This document shows, piece by piece, positions 50,967-60,126 of a stretch of 64,000 bases of DNA. The notes beneath the pieces are model-generated. The model searched no databases. It saw only the letters and a list, made by a program, of their open reading frames with translations, and was not told the origin of the DNA. Positions within the stretch are counted from its first letter, which is position 1. Each line of letters opens with the position of its first letter. The stretch is from JAZKFT01 sp963845495 (lineage in GTDB: Bacteria > Bacteroidota > Bacteroidia > Chitinophagales > Chitinophagaceae). A program made the position numbers and the translations under genes. The stretch is taken from positions 24,244 to 88,243 of the forward strand of contig CAWJTH010000135.1 in the NCBI GenBank assembly GCA_963845495.1, read 5' to 3'.

Positions 50967-51629
50967 TCACGCAAACAACGCCCCTTGTTTTGTCGCTACG
51001 GGTAAATTCAGGAATTCAAACCGCTTTACAATTTGGTATGCTTTTTCACCGTCTCGGCGTTTTAGCAACAGCATGGCATCGGCAATAAAACGGCCGGTAA
51101 ATTGGCGGTGACTAAATTCCAGCCAGCCTTTTTCGTACTGCCAAGGCAGCAACTTTCGGGCGATGGTAATATGCGGTTCGTTCATAAAATGTGGTTCCCT
51201 TTGCGGATCGGCACGCATCAGTCGCTGGGCCGTTTTTAGTTCTTTTACCAGCTCGGTAATTTTTACTTGTGTGCTTACGTTTATGTAAATGGTGTGCGAT
51301 GGAAAACTAGCATAGTCCTGCAATTGAACGGTAAATGGTGTGGTGCCCATGGTAATATATTCGAGCCGGTTTACCAGTTTTTCTTCCATCATTTCCCAGG
51401 TAAAAAACTTTACCAAACTAATGTGCGGCTTACCGCCACGGGCGGTTGGCGCTTGGTAAACATCATAAAAATGCTGACGGATTTTGGCAATTTTATCCCG
51501 TAAAGGTTCGGGCGGATCCAGTATCAATAAATATTCGTTCATCCGCAAAGTTTTGAGGTAAGCAGGAGACAGGTTTTCCAACGTATTGTTATAAGCTGCC
51601 GTTCTTTTCATATAATTATACATGGCCAT
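50967..51629 (-). CDS. 2H phosphoesterase (2'-5' RNA ligase family), copy 1
   Basis: 220 residues. Two HxS/HxT motifs, KPHISLVKFF and EPHITIARKLLP, with the intervening FASFPSHTIYINV, define the 2H superfamily (LigT, CPDase, CNPase). Such enzymes open 2',3'-cyclic phosphates; the CPDase branch opens ADP-ribose 1'',2''-cyclic phosphate, the KptA product. The start may be the internal ATG at 51623. Paralogous to the next 2H gene, 211 bases upstream. Confidence 0.88.
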   Translation of the reverse strand: MAMYNYMKRTAAYNNTLENLSPAYLKTLRMNEYLLILDPPEPLRDKIAKIRQHFYDVYQAPTARGGKPHISLVKFFTWEMMEEKLVNRLEYITMGTTPFTVQLQDYASFPSHTIYINVSTQVKITELVKELKTAQRLMRADPQREPHFMNEPHITIARKLLPWQYEKGWLEFSHRQFTGRFIADAMLLLKRRDGEKAYQIVKRFEFLNLPVATKQGALFA

Positions 51630-51639
51630 GGCGAAAGAA

Positions 51640-51838
51640 TTATGAATTAAGAATTAAGAATTACGAATTATGAATTATGAGTTATGAGTTATGAGTTATG
51701 AGTTAAAGGGTTAGAATTACGAATTAAAAATTACGAATTACGAATTACGAATTACGATTTGAGGATGGAGAACTACGAGCTAAAAATTGCGGACTAAGGA
51801 TTAGAACCCGTAATTCGTAATTTTTAATTCGTAATTGA
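51640..51838. repeat. Low-complexity word repeats between 2H genes
   Basis: Runs of TTACGAATTA, AATTATGAATTA and GAGTTATGAGTTA, closing with an inverted copy CGTAATTCGTAATT. Slippage-type simple sequence; no gene. Confidence 0.7.
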
Positions 51839-51840
51839 TA

Positions 51841-52479
51841 TTAAAAAGCCAGCACTGATTGTTGTGTGGTGTCGGTATTTACAACATCGGGTAAAAAGCG
51901 GAAAACGCCGAGGTGTTGACAAGCATCTAGTTGGTGCCTCCGCTTTAATAGTACCAATTCCCTTGCCACAAACGTTGCGTGGAAATCACGCTGGGCATAA
52001 TCAATCAAGGCTTTGCTGTAAATTTCTTCGGGCAAACGCCTGGCGATAGTCATGTGCGGATTTTTGGTGAGCCTTGCAGGCGGGCAACCATTGTCTCGTA
52101 CAAAATTGTCGATGACTTTTAATTGCTTCGCCAAGTTTAAAAACGGCTGCGGATTTTGTACCCGCAAATAAATGGTGTGCGGCGGAAAACCGCCGTAATT
52201 ATTTAGCATTACCGAAAAGCTGTATTGCTGACTGCATATACGTTGTAGCCATTTAATAATGGTTTCTTCCATTGATTCAACTGCCAAAAAATTGGCAACG
52301 GTAATGTGCGGCTTCGTTTTAATGGCAATTTTTTGGTGAAAATGCTGATGAAACAATTCCTTTTCCGCCTTCACTATTCCATTGATTGCCTCATCAGGAT
52401 TTGCAACCAATAAATATTCCCAAAACCCATTGCTTGGGTTGCCAATTGGCATTGCTGACTGAGAAAACTGCTGTAGCAT
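51841..52479 (-). CDS. 2H phosphoesterase (2'-5' RNA ligase family), copy 2
   Basis: About 212 residues from the ATG at 52479 (MLQQFSQSAMPIGN); the upstream extension to 52548 is hydrophobic and unlike the family. Motifs KPHITVANFLAV and NPHMTIARRLPEE provide both catalytic His. The paired YLLVANPDEAINGIV resembles YLLILDPPEPLRDKI of copy 1, so these are tandem duplicates. Substrate choice between RNA and ADP-ribose cyclic phosphate cannot be read from sequence. Confidence 0.88.
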   Translation of the reverse strand: MLQQFSQSAMPIGNPSNGFWEYLLVANPDEAINGIVKAEKELFHQHFHQKIAIKTKPHITVANFLAVESMEETIIKWLQRICSQQYSFSVMLNNYGGFPPHTIYLRVQNPQPFLNLAKQLKVIDNFVRDNGCPPARLTKNPHMTIARRLPEEIYSKALIDYAQRDFHATFVARELVLLKRRHQLDACQHLGVFRFLPDVVNTDTTQQSVLAF

Positions 52480-52638
52480 ACGAAATAAATTTTTAATGAT
52501 GCAAAAGAATATTTGAGTGCAACGGAATAGGAAATAGAGCGTGTTCAATCGAAATTGTAAAAACTAAATTTGTTGGTGTAAACGTACTAATAATTTTAGT
52601 TTTACAAAAATATTTTTTACTTTTGAAAAATATTAGTC

Positions 52639-52687
52639 GATGGGCGATACCCACCTATGATAGATGTCGTGCTTTTCAGAACTTTAT
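52639..52687 (-). repeat. Leader repeat family C, copy e
   Basis: Minus-strand AAAGTTCTGAAAAGCACGAC then ATCTATCATAGGTGGGTATC GCCCATCG. It lies in the divergent gap before the 2H gene (sense to it) and antisense to the umuD side. Confidence 0.7.
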
Positions 52688-52774
52688 AACACATTGATTA
52701 CTATTCTGTCACTCGCCACTTTCTACTCGTCACTTCCTCATTCCTTATTTAAAAATTCTTATTATTTATTTACT

Positions 52775-53287
52775 ATGGAAGAAGAATTATTTTTCGGTGC
52801 CGCTTATAAAGGCACTAAAAAATTTACCCAGCAAGATGTGGTTGTGGCCAATGCCACCGGTTTTGGAGCCGCTGCCGATGATTATGCAGAACGTGGGATA
52901 GACTTGAATGAGCAATTGATTATGAACAAACCGGCCACGTTCTTTTTTAGGCAGGGCAACGATTCTATGATGGGTGCTGGTATCCACAAACATGATGTTT
53001 TGATTGTGGATCGTAGCATAAAAGCCAAAAGCGGCGATTTAATTATTTGCTCCCTAAATGGTAGTGAATTGATGGCCAGGCGGTTTTGGCAAATGCCCAA
53101 TAAATATTGTTTAGAGGCCAGTAATAAAAATTATGGCGCTCTGGAATTGAACGACGAAATGGGATTTGTGCCTTGGGGGGTGGTTACTTGCATTATTCAT
53201 TTGGCACATCCAAATTTGGTTGCTTTCAATGAAAAAAAGGTGTCGGAAGCAGAAAGAGAAGTCAATAATTTTCAAATACAGCTGTAA
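52775..53287 (+). CDS. umuD: UmuD-like S24 peptidase, Lys replaced by Arg
   Basis: 170 residues from the ATG at 52775; upstream codons are repeat-derived. The self-cleavage region reads ANATGFGAAADDYAERGIDL with the likely cut before Gly29. The serine motif is RQGNDSMMGAGI (Ser64). The position of the general-base Lys, in NGSELMARRFW, holds Arg102, with the normal 38-residue spacing from Ser64. Family UmuD and LexA require Lys. It may be a non-cleaving or altered UmuD. umuC follows 87 bases later. Confidence 0.88.
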   Translation: MEEELFFGAAYKGTKKFTQQDVVVANATGFGAAADDYAERGIDLNEQLIMNKPATFFFRQGNDSMMGAGIHKHDVLIVDRSIKAKSGDLIICSLNGSELMARRFWQMPNKYCLEASNKNYGALELNDEMGFVPWGVVTCIIHLAHPNLVAFNEKKVSEAEREVNNFQIQL

Positions 53288-53300
53288 TTATGTTGATAGA

Positions 53301-53338
53301 TTGGCTATAACTATCAGTTGTTGTGTAGTTATAGCCAA
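53301..53338 (+). promoter_or_regulatory. Hairpin between umuD and umuC
   Basis: TTGGCTATAACTA (53301-53313) and TAGTTATAGCCAA (53326-53338), perfect 13-bp arms, 12-base loop. No T tract follows, so attenuation or mRNA-processing is more likely than full termination. Confidence 0.8.
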
Positions 53339-53374
53339 AATGAATATTTTAATAAATCGTTTTAAATAAAAGCA

Positions 53375-54679
53375 ATGATAGCAATCCTTGATTGTAATAG
53401 TTTTTATTGCTCTTGCGAACGGGTTTTTAGGCCAACATTAGCCGGTAAACCTGTGGCCGTTTTAAGCAATAACGATGGCTGCATTATTGCCCGCAGCGAC
53501 GAGGCTAAAGATTTGGGCGTGGGCATGGCTTCGCCGTATTTTTTAAATAAAGAAATTATTAAAAAACACGATGTGGCCATTTTTTCATCGAATTACAATT
53601 TATATGGCAACATGAGCTGGCGGGTGATGGAAACCTTGCGCATGTTGGTAGGGGCGAACAATGTGGAGGTTTATTCGGTGGATGAGGCATTTGTAAACTT
53701 GGAAGATGTGCCCCAAAAAGATTTGGAACAGTTTGTTTTTCACATAAAAGATACGGTTGAAATGTGGACGGGCATTAAAGTTTCGGTGGGCGTAGCGCCT
53801 ACAAAAGTGTTAGCCAAAGTGGCCAACAGGTTAGCTAAAAAAGATAAAGAAACCTCTAAATGCGTAATGATTATTGATACGCCAGAAAAAATTGCGGATG
53901 CTTTGAAACAAACAAAAGTGGAAGATGTATGGGGCGTGGGCCATCAAAATGCTGAGAAATTAAGAAACAAAAAGATTTTTAATGCTTATGATTTAAGCAT
54001 ACACGATTTGCAATGGGTACAAAAATTTTTAGGCGGCGTGGTGGGTTTAAGATTGGTGCGAGAGCTAAGGGGCGAGCAATGCATTTTTATGGAAAAGCAA
54101 CTGGAAACGAAAAAAATGATTATGACTACCCGCATGTTTGGTGCACCCGTTACCGATATAAATGATATAAAAGAAGCTGTGGCTACCTACACATCCCGAG
54201 CTGCCGAAAAACTGCGTAGGCAAAATTGTGTGGCAAAATCTGTTGGTGTTTTTATTGTGCCGAAAGAAGCGTCGAATGACAACCATTTTAGCCATGGGCC
54301 AACCATTAGCGCTTATGCTAAATTAACGGTGGCAACTTCGCTTACGCACGAATTAATAAAACTGGCGACTAAGCTGGTGGATGAAATATATAAAAAAGGT
54401 AGGCTTTACAAAAAGGCAGGCGTAATGCTCAGCGATATTTTACCCGCTGAATCAGTGCAGGGCGATTTATTTGTTGTGCAAAATAAAAAGAAAGAAAAAT
54501 TACTGATGGAAATGATGGACAATATGAATTTTTCGATGCGGAACGATGTGCTGAAATTTGCATCTTCGGGGCTAACACGAAACTGGAAAATGCAGCAAAA
54601 TTTTAATAGCCCACGCTATACTTCGCGTTGGCACGAAATATATAATTTAGAAGATCCGGAGCATTTAAAGAGAAAATAA
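53375..54679 (+). CDS. umuC: Y-family DNA polymerase (UmuC)
   Basis: 434 residues. IAILDCNSFYCSCERVFRP gives the first catalytic Asp, YSVDEAFVNL the SVDEAF motif, and VSVGVAPTKVLAKVANRLAKK the fingers region. A little-finger domain follows, with the C-terminus SRWHEIYNL typical of UmuC. Error-prone lesion bypass under SOS control with UmuD. Length is normal. Downstream of umuD in one likely unit. Confidence 0.95.
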   Translation: MIAILDCNSFYCSCERVFRPTLAGKPVAVLSNNDGCIIARSDEAKDLGVGMASPYFLNKEIIKKHDVAIFSSNYNLYGNMSWRVMETLRMLVGANNVEVYSVDEAFVNLEDVPQKDLEQFVFHIKDTVEMWTGIKVSVGVAPTKVLAKVANRLAKKDKETSKCVMIIDTPEKIADALKQTKVEDVWGVGHQNAEKLRNKKIFNAYDLSIHDLQWVQKFLGGVVGLRLVRELRGEQCIFMEKQLETKKMIMTTRMFGAPVTDINDIKEAVATYTSRAAEKLRRQNCVAKSVGVFIVPKEASNDNHFSHGPTISAYAKLTVATSLTHELIKLATKLVDEIYKKGRLYKKAGVMLSDILPAESVQGDLFVVQNKKKEKLLMEMMDNMNFSMRNDVLKFASSGLTRNWKMQQNFNSPRYTSRWHEIYNLEDPEHLKRK

Positions 54680-54771
54680 ACACAAAGTTTAATTGGGTTT
54701 CAAGTAATACAAAACCCTATAATTATAAAATAAGTTTTAATTAATTAAAGGGTTTAAAATCCGAATTAAAA

Positions 54772-55362
54772 TTATTTTATCTTTTCCAATAAATCTTTAA
54801 GATAGGTCACGTGCCTGCCAAAATTCTTTTGATAAGTGTATTTGCCTGTAAAATAAACAATTACAAAAAGTGTAATGTAAACAATGATCCTTATGAAAAT
54901 TGAATAGGCGTGCCAAGCTTCAAGATTGTTATCACCTATACGCATTAATATTTCAATCACTATAACGGTAATTATAAAATAACCTCTACTCACCATTAAA
55001 TATTTTTTAAAATTTTTTTCCAACGTTTTAAAATTTTTTTCAATTGTTTCTTTAACAGTTGCATCCATATTTTGTAATCGGCTAATTAATTTATAATTCA
55101 TCCAATAAAAATTGGCCAATACAAACAAACAGTAAATTAAAAAATTGAGTAAATACCATGAATCAGGTTTTTTAAAGAAAACAAAAATCAAGATTGAAAT
55201 TGCCAGCAAAAAAATAACCAGCTGATTTGTAATTTTACCTTTTATAACAGCCAAAGGGCCATAACTTTTATTGTGTATCATTTCCATGATATTGTTGTTT
55301 AAAGGTTTTAAATCTTTTTCTGATTGTTCGTTCCAAGATTGTTTTAAATCGTCCAGTTCCAT
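54772..55362 (-). CDS. Membrane partner of the ECF sigma factor
   Basis: 196 residues with four TM segments (about 45-62, 68-90, 122-142, 155-175) and the N-terminal MELDDLKQSWNEQSEKDL. That opening is typical of small membrane proteins encoded beside Bacteroidota ECF sigma genes. It starts 5 bases after the sigma stop codon. A role as anti-sigma or membrane sensor is inferred from position. Confidence 0.7.
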   Translation of the reverse strand: MELDDLKQSWNEQSEKDLKPLNNNIMEMIHNKSYGPLAVIKGKITNQLVIFLLAISILIFVFFKKPDSWYLLNFLIYCLFVLANFYWMNYKLISRLQNMDATVKETIEKNFKTLEKNFKKYLMVSRGYFIITVIVIEILMRIGDNNLEAWHAYSIFIRIIVYITLFVIVYFTGKYTYQKNFGRHVTYLKDLLEKIK

Positions 55363-55366
55363 AAAA

Positions 55367-55864
55367 TCAATTTTTAGTCAATTGTTTTAATTTGTCTTTA
55401 ATGCGGGTCATTTTTACCCTCAAATTACCTTGGTTGATACCTAGGATTTCTTCCATTTCTTCGTAGCTTTTATCTTCTAAATAAAGCATGATGATCGCTT
55501 TTTCAATCTCGTTCAATTGCTCGATAGCCTTGTACAATTCCGTCAACTGTTCGTCTTTGGTTTTATCGTACCCAATATCGCCGGCAATATTGGGGAGGCT
55601 TTCGGGTTCGGTAAATTGAATGATTTTTGTTTGTTTTCTTAACCCAGCAATGGCGGTATAGATGGCCACCCTGTACAGCCATGTACTGAATTTTGATTGC
55701 TGTTTAAATTGGGGATATGATTTCCAAAGCTGGAGCACAATTTCTTGGAATAGGTCTTGCCGGTCGTGATTGTTATATGCATACACCCGACAAACTTTAA
55801 ACACCAATAATTCATGCGATTTGATGAGCTGCTCAAATTCTATTTCCAGTGCTTTATCCGTCAA
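55367..55864 (-). CDS. RNA polymerase ECF sigma factor
   Basis: 165 residues. Region 2 (YNNHDRQDLFQEIVLQLWKSYPQFKQQSKFSTWLYRVA) and region 4 (LTELYKAIEQLNEIEKAIIMLYLEDKSYEEMEEILGINQGNLRVKMTRIKDKLKQL) are complete, linked by a short spacer. Standard ECF layout. Probably directs its own operon with the membrane protein downstream. Confidence 0.93.
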   Translation of the reverse strand: MTDKALEIEFEQLIKSHELLVFKVCRVYAYNNHDRQDLFQEIVLQLWKSYPQFKQQSKFSTWLYRVAIYTAIAGLRKQTKIIQFTEPESLPNIAGDIGYDKTKDEQLTELYKAIEQLNEIEKAIIMLYLEDKSYEEMEEILGINQGNLRVKMTRIKDKLKQLTKN

Positions 55865-56222
55865 TTTCCAATTGTTTATTTAAATGAATAGTAGGGCAAG
55901 ATTGGAAATTGTTACAAGGTATTTTAAATTATTTTTGAAAGGAATGTAAAACACGAAATTAAATGCTTGATATAATAATGCTATCCCTTCGGAATTGAAA
56001 GAAATGGGTAGCGAGATAATATAAATTATAATAATTTTTTAACGTAATTCACTATTCCTTATTCGATGTTAATTTTTGTTGTGCGAAAAACTACATTTCG
56101 TGCCGCTGGCACGGGTTCACAAGCAATTCATATTGGTTACCAACATATCGGCCCGCTGGGCTTGTACCTGTTAATTTGGTTTTGCAATGTTACGGTTTTG
56201 TCTATATACTAACTACCAAATA
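55865..56222. other. Intergenic region 55865-56222
   Basis: 358 bases. It includes the hairpin CGTGCC-GCT-GGCACG at about 56099-56113 and GTTACCAACATATCGGCCCG at 56137, word repeats I have seen in Bacteroidota genomes. The promoter of the sigma operon should lie near 55870-55950. No gene seen. Confidence 0.6.
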
Positions 56223-56993
56223 CTAACCACTTTTTTCGCCATACATCGTATTTAACATTTCCCACAATTCAGGATGATGCGATTTTAATTGCTCTGGTTT
56301 TTGAAAAAAATATTCGGAGACAACTGCGAAAAACTCCGCATCGTTTGTGGCGGCATAAGGGTTAATGTCAGAATGGTTGTGTTTTATTTGTTGTATTTCT
56401 TTGTGCATGTAGTCTATCCAGCTAGTTACCAAATCCTTTGGCAGCAAGGCTTCTGGAATACCGTCTGTTGCACCGTCGGCCTTGTCCAGTAAATGTGCAA
56501 ACTCGTGTATGCCGGTATTTCCAGTGCTCGAGCCTTCAAAACCAGCTCGCAGCGAACCAATGCTCAAAATCATCATGCGGTGCATGGCCCCATCGCCCAC
56601 CATGCCAAGAACGTTGCTATCCTCCGGTCGTCCGCTAAAATCTTGCGTAAATGCGTTGGGATAAATCAATACCTCATCCAAATTAGCATAGCTCCAATCT
56701 TTAAAAGCAAAAATGGGAATGATGGCGGAAGCTGCGACATATAACTTATCTAAATCTGTAACGGTTACTTCGCCGACAGGCGTAATAGTTACCGCAGTTA
56801 AAAACTGTTGAACGCGGCTTAAAAATGAGGCTTGCCCGTTAGCATCCAAAGCGTTATAAAAACGGACATGCTGTAGTAGTAATTCATGTTCTTTTTGTTG
56901 TGGAATTTCTGGGTCGGTTATTTTATTTTTGCGAAGACCTCGCAATAAAAAAAATAATAATCCTAATGAAATGGCAATGATAATTATATTCAT
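56223..56993 (-). CDS. mtfA: M90-family zinc peptidase (MtfA-like)
   Basis: About 256 residues from the ATG at 56993, giving an N-terminal membrane anchor (IIIIAISLGLLFFLLRG). GNTGIHEFAHLLDKADGATDG is the HExxH zinc motif plus context, preceded by VLIYPNAF and followed by PYAATNDAEFFAVVSEYFFQKPE with the third ligand Glu. In E. coli MtfA regulates PTS glucose uptake through Mlc; the Bacteroidota role is unknown. Membrane-tethered, unlike E. coli MtfA. Confidence 0.88.
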   Translation of the reverse strand: MNIIIIAISLGLLFFLLRGLRKNKITDPEIPQQKEHELLLQHVRFYNALDANGQASFLSRVQQFLTAVTITPVGEVTVTDLDKLYVAASAIIPIFAFKDWSYANLDEVLIYPNAFTQDFSGRPEDSNVLGMVGDGAMHRMMILSIGSLRAGFEGSSTGNTGIHEFAHLLDKADGATDGIPEALLPKDLVTSWIDYMHKEIQQIKHNHSDINPYAATNDAEFFAVVSEYFFQKPEQLKSHHPELWEMLNTMYGEKSG

Positions 56994-57094
56994 ACAAATG
57001 GTTCTACCTCCTAAGACACCTGAGAGCACCTAAGGTTGTGCTATTTTATTTTACTTTAGTTTTCTTTGGTTTTTCAGGTGGCTTAAGTGGATAA

Positions 57095-58003
57095 TTAGAA
57101 CATACTCGTTTGTTTTTCTACAAATTTTGGTTTAATTAAATCCAACCCGCAAGCCGCATTTAATTTATCGACTAAGTAAACGGTTAATTCAGGCGACGTC
57201 GCTTCGTCGTGCATGTGCATGAAAAAGTATAATTCTTCCAAACCCTTATCCAGCCAGTATTTCATGCGTTCTACCCATGCATCGCAACGGGTAAAATCGG
57301 TAGGGTGGAGGCTGTTACCCACATACCGGATAAATGCTTTTGGGATGGTTAATTCCATGTGGCAACAATCGCGGCGGCCGGCGGTATCGGTAATTACGGC
57401 ACCCAGATTTAGTGAGCGCAACACGTCAAACATTTCTTTTTTTGCAGTAGCATCCGCAAACCAATCCGGATGCCTGACTTCTAAAAAGAATTGGACATCT
57501 TTCGGCAAACTGCCCAAATAGGTGAATAATTCGTCGCGGCGATTGGGCGAAAATTTATCGCTTACCTGAAAAAAAATTGGTCCGAGATGTTCGCCAAAAG
57601 CCATTACGCCTTCTAAAAAAGCATCGGTAAGGAATTGTTTGTCTTTTAAAGTGCCGAAATGACTAATGCTTTTGGTAACCTTCGGGCAAAATTTAAAATT
57701 TTTCCCTGCTGCTTTATCGTCCCATTTTTTAATAGCTTTACTATCATATAATTTATAATGCGTAGCATTTAATTCAATGCAATTGTAATGCTGCACATAG
57801 TGTTGTAAAAAGTCGGCTTCCTTGGTTTTTTCAGGATAAATTTTGCCCACCCATTCTTTTCGCCCCCATTTGGCGCAGCCCAAATACACTTGTGGGTTCT
57901 TGGCCTTTTTACCGGGCAATACCAGTTTATTGTCTTTCGGTTCTTTTGGCAAACTAAAATCTGTATTGTTTAATTCTTCTACAGGCACTCGTCCAAATTC
58001 CAT
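57095..58003 (-). CDS. DUF72-family TIM-barrel protein
   Basis: 302 residues. VYLGCAKWGRKEWVGKIYP, FLQHYVQHYNCIELNATHYKL, FKFCPKVTKSISH, FFQVSDKFSP, FFLEVRHPDWF and YFFMHMHDEATSPEL are the DUF72 landmarks. A TIM-barrel family (YecE) without proven reaction. Single gene. Confidence 0.9.
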   Translation of the reverse strand: MEFGRVPVEELNNTDFSLPKEPKDNKLVLPGKKAKNPQVYLGCAKWGRKEWVGKIYPEKTKEADFLQHYVQHYNCIELNATHYKLYDSKAIKKWDDKAAGKNFKFCPKVTKSISHFGTLKDKQFLTDAFLEGVMAFGEHLGPIFFQVSDKFSPNRRDELFTYLGSLPKDVQFFLEVRHPDWFADATAKKEMFDVLRSLNLGAVITDTAGRRDCCHMELTIPKAFIRYVGNSLHPTDFTRCDAWVERMKYWLDKGLEELYFFMHMHDEATSPELTVYLVDKLNAACGLDLIKPKFVEKQTSMF

Positions 58004-58063
58004 GATTTAAAACTTTTAAGCATTAAAATTAGGCACAAGCAAGTATTTAATCTACGGATTATT

Positions 58064-58726
58064 TTAAACTTTCAATATGCCATTTTTGATGGCGTATATA
58101 ATTAAGCCAGCAGTGTTTTTTACATTCATTTTTTCTAAAATATTTAGCCGATGTCCATCAATTGTTCTAACGCTTAAAAAAAGTTTGTCGCCGATTTCCT
58201 TATTCGTCAGCTCTTGGCTAATCATCGTTATTATTTCAATTTCTCTTTCGGTAAAAGTTACTTTTTTAATTTTTTTATACGGGTTAAATCGACTTGCCGC
58301 AATCATTTGTGCCAATTTATTGCTAGTGGTTTTACAATAATATGGATTGTCGTTATAAACCGTTTTAATAGCTTCGATTATTTGAATTTTATTAGCATTT
58401 TTTATTAAAAAACCTTTAGCTCCTGCTTCCAACATATCCACAATTAAATCATCTTCATCGAACATACTAAGGCCAATAATACCAATATTGGGAAATAACG
58501 CCGAAATTTTAATGGTGGCTTCTATACCATCCATAATTGGCATTTTAATGTCGGTAATAATTACATCAGGTTGTAATTCTTTTGTCAATGCAATTAATTC
58601 CCTGCCGTTTTCTGCTTCACCTAAAAGGGTTATATCTTTTTGTTTAGTAAGCATTAATTTAAATCCATCCCTGAAAATTTCATGGTCGTCTGCAATTAAT
58701 ATCTTTATGTTGCCATCTGTTTCCAT
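58064..58726 (-). CDS. NarL/LuxR-type response regulator
   Basis: 220 residues. Receiver domain: KILIADDHEIFRDGFKLML, phospho-acceptor Asp in QPDVIITDIKMPIMDGIEA, and Lys in GAKGFLIKNANK. The C-terminal LuxR-type HTH (FTEREIEIITMISQELTNKEIGDKLFLSVRTIDGHRLNI) binds DNA. It is 5 bases downstream of its histidine kinase gene. Confidence 0.95.
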   Translation of the reverse strand: METDGNIKILIADDHEIFRDGFKLMLTKQKDITLLGEAENGRELIALTKELQPDVIITDIKMPIMDGIEATIKISALFPNIGIIGLSMFDEDDLIVDMLEAGAKGFLIKNANKIQIIEAIKTVYNDNPYYCKTTSNKLAQMIAASRFNPYKKIKKVTFTEREIEIITMISQELTNKEIGDKLFLSVRTIDGHRLNILEKMNVKNTAGLIIYAIKNGILKV

Positions 58727-58731
58727 AAAAA

Positions 58732-59454
58732 TTAATAGGGGATTTCTACGTTATAAATTGTTCCGTTTCCAACAGAGGAAATTACTTTTAATTGTCCATC
58801 TAATACTTCAACCCTGCTTTGCAAGTTTAATAACCCCAATCCATTTGCCATTTTCATATTTTCTTCATAATTAAATCCAATGCCATCGTCAACTGTTTTT
58901 AGAATCAATTTTTTGCCGATTATTTCAATTGTTATTGTTAATTTATTTGCCTTGGCATGTTTAATTGTATTGTGTATGTTTTCTTGAATTATTCTGTAGA
59001 TGTTGATTGCTTTTTCTTGCGAAAGATTTAAATCTGGGCTTGTAAATATAACGGCTAAATTATTGCCTCGTTTTAATCTGCCAATAAATTCTTCAACGGC
59101 TTTTACCAAGCCTTTTCTTACTAAAGTATTGGGCAATAAATCGTAAGAAATATCTCGGAAGCGCTGGATGATGTCATCAATTTGACTGCTCGATTTATCC
59201 AAAGCTTGTATTTCAGTTTCATCAGTAGGTTCTAAATGATTGATTTGCAATTTAATAGCAGATAACATCGGTCCTAATTCGTCGTGTAGATCACTGGCAA
59301 TGCGTTTTCGTTCTTTTTCAAGCGTTTCAATTTCAGCTTTAATCCGGGTTTGTTGCCATTTTAAAACTTCACGTTGCCTGCGCATAATAGAAATAATAAA
59401 ATAACCGATGATAAAGCAAACGATTACTGATATTATTGCTACTGCCTGAAGCAT
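58732..59454 (-). CDS. NarX-type histidine kinase, single-TM
   Basis: 240 residues: one N-terminal TM (AVAIISVIVCFIIGYFIISIM), the HisKA_3 helix with the phospho-acceptor His in RKRIASDLHDELGPMLSAI, and a HATPase domain (IYRIIQENIHNTIKHAKAN with the N box, TVDDGIGFN, NGLGLLNLQSRVE). It lacks a sensory domain, so the signal may come from the membrane protein encoded 15 bases upstream. Confidence 0.94.
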   Translation of the reverse strand: MLQAVAIISVIVCFIIGYFIISIMRRQREVLKWQQTRIKAEIETLEKERKRIASDLHDELGPMLSAIKLQINHLEPTDETEIQALDKSSSQIDDIIQRFRDISYDLLPNTLVRKGLVKAVEEFIGRLKRGNNLAVIFTSPDLNLSQEKAINIYRIIQENIHNTIKHAKANKLTITIEIIGKKLILKTVDDGIGFNYEENMKMANGLGLLNLQSRVEVLDGQLKVISSVGNGTIYNVEIPY

Positions 59455-59468
59455 AAAGAATTAATGGT

Positions 59469-60101
59469 TTAATTTTTACTCTTTAAAACCTGTGGAATTT
59501 TAAGTGTTGCAATGCCAAATAAAATATAACACAATGCATTTACAAGTGTAAAAATATTACCCAGCGTTTTTGAATGTATTGCAAAAAAATAAGTGCCAAA
59601 AACAATTAAAAGCTGTGCATTGTAAATAATTGAAATACTGCTCATCAAAAACCAAAAATTATGGATTAAAGGTTGTTTAATAGCCATTATTTGCTTTGTA
59701 AGAATATCAATGGAAATTGCTAGCATAATAAAACTTACAAAAAAAAGAAGATAAAACAATATTCCTGAAGGGTGTGGTAGATTTAAATTTACTATTCCAA
59801 TAATTATAGCAAGTACAAGAAATATCTTCAATTTTATTTTAGACAAGAAACCGAAATTAACGGAAAGTAGTAAAAATAGAAAAAAATTTAAAATAGTATA
59901 AATATTTATAAAAGCATAGCCTATCTGTTTAAATGCTGGAAATTTATTTAATAAGAAATCAATTGTGTCTGCAGGCACTGCCAGCCACATCATAAATATA
60001 AAAGGGTGAAATAATTTATCTATCGTTTTATATTTAAATAAACCAACAATTGCTGGAAATATTGCAAACATGCTCAATAAAAAGCGAATTTTTAAACTCA
60101 T
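59469..60101 (-). CDS. Seven-TM membrane protein, two-component linked
   Basis: 210 residues, almost entirely hydrophobic, with six or seven TM helices (starts LKIRFLLSMFAIFPAIVGLFKYK). No motif recognised. It precedes the sensor-poor kinase in the same unit and could supply the sensing function, by analogy to small-membrane-protein partners; inference. Confidence 0.7.
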   Translation of the reverse strand: MSLKIRFLLSMFAIFPAIVGLFKYKTIDKLFHPFIFMMWLAVPADTIDFLLNKFPAFKQIGYAFINIYTILNFFLFLLLSVNFGFLSKIKLKIFLVLAIIIGIVNLNLPHPSGILFYLLFFVSFIMLAISIDILTKQIMAIKQPLIHNFWFLMSSISIIYNAQLLIVFGTYFFAIHSKTLGNIFTLVNALCYILFGIATLKIPQVLKSKN

Positions 60102-60126
60102 AATAATTGCACTGCTTTAAATAATA

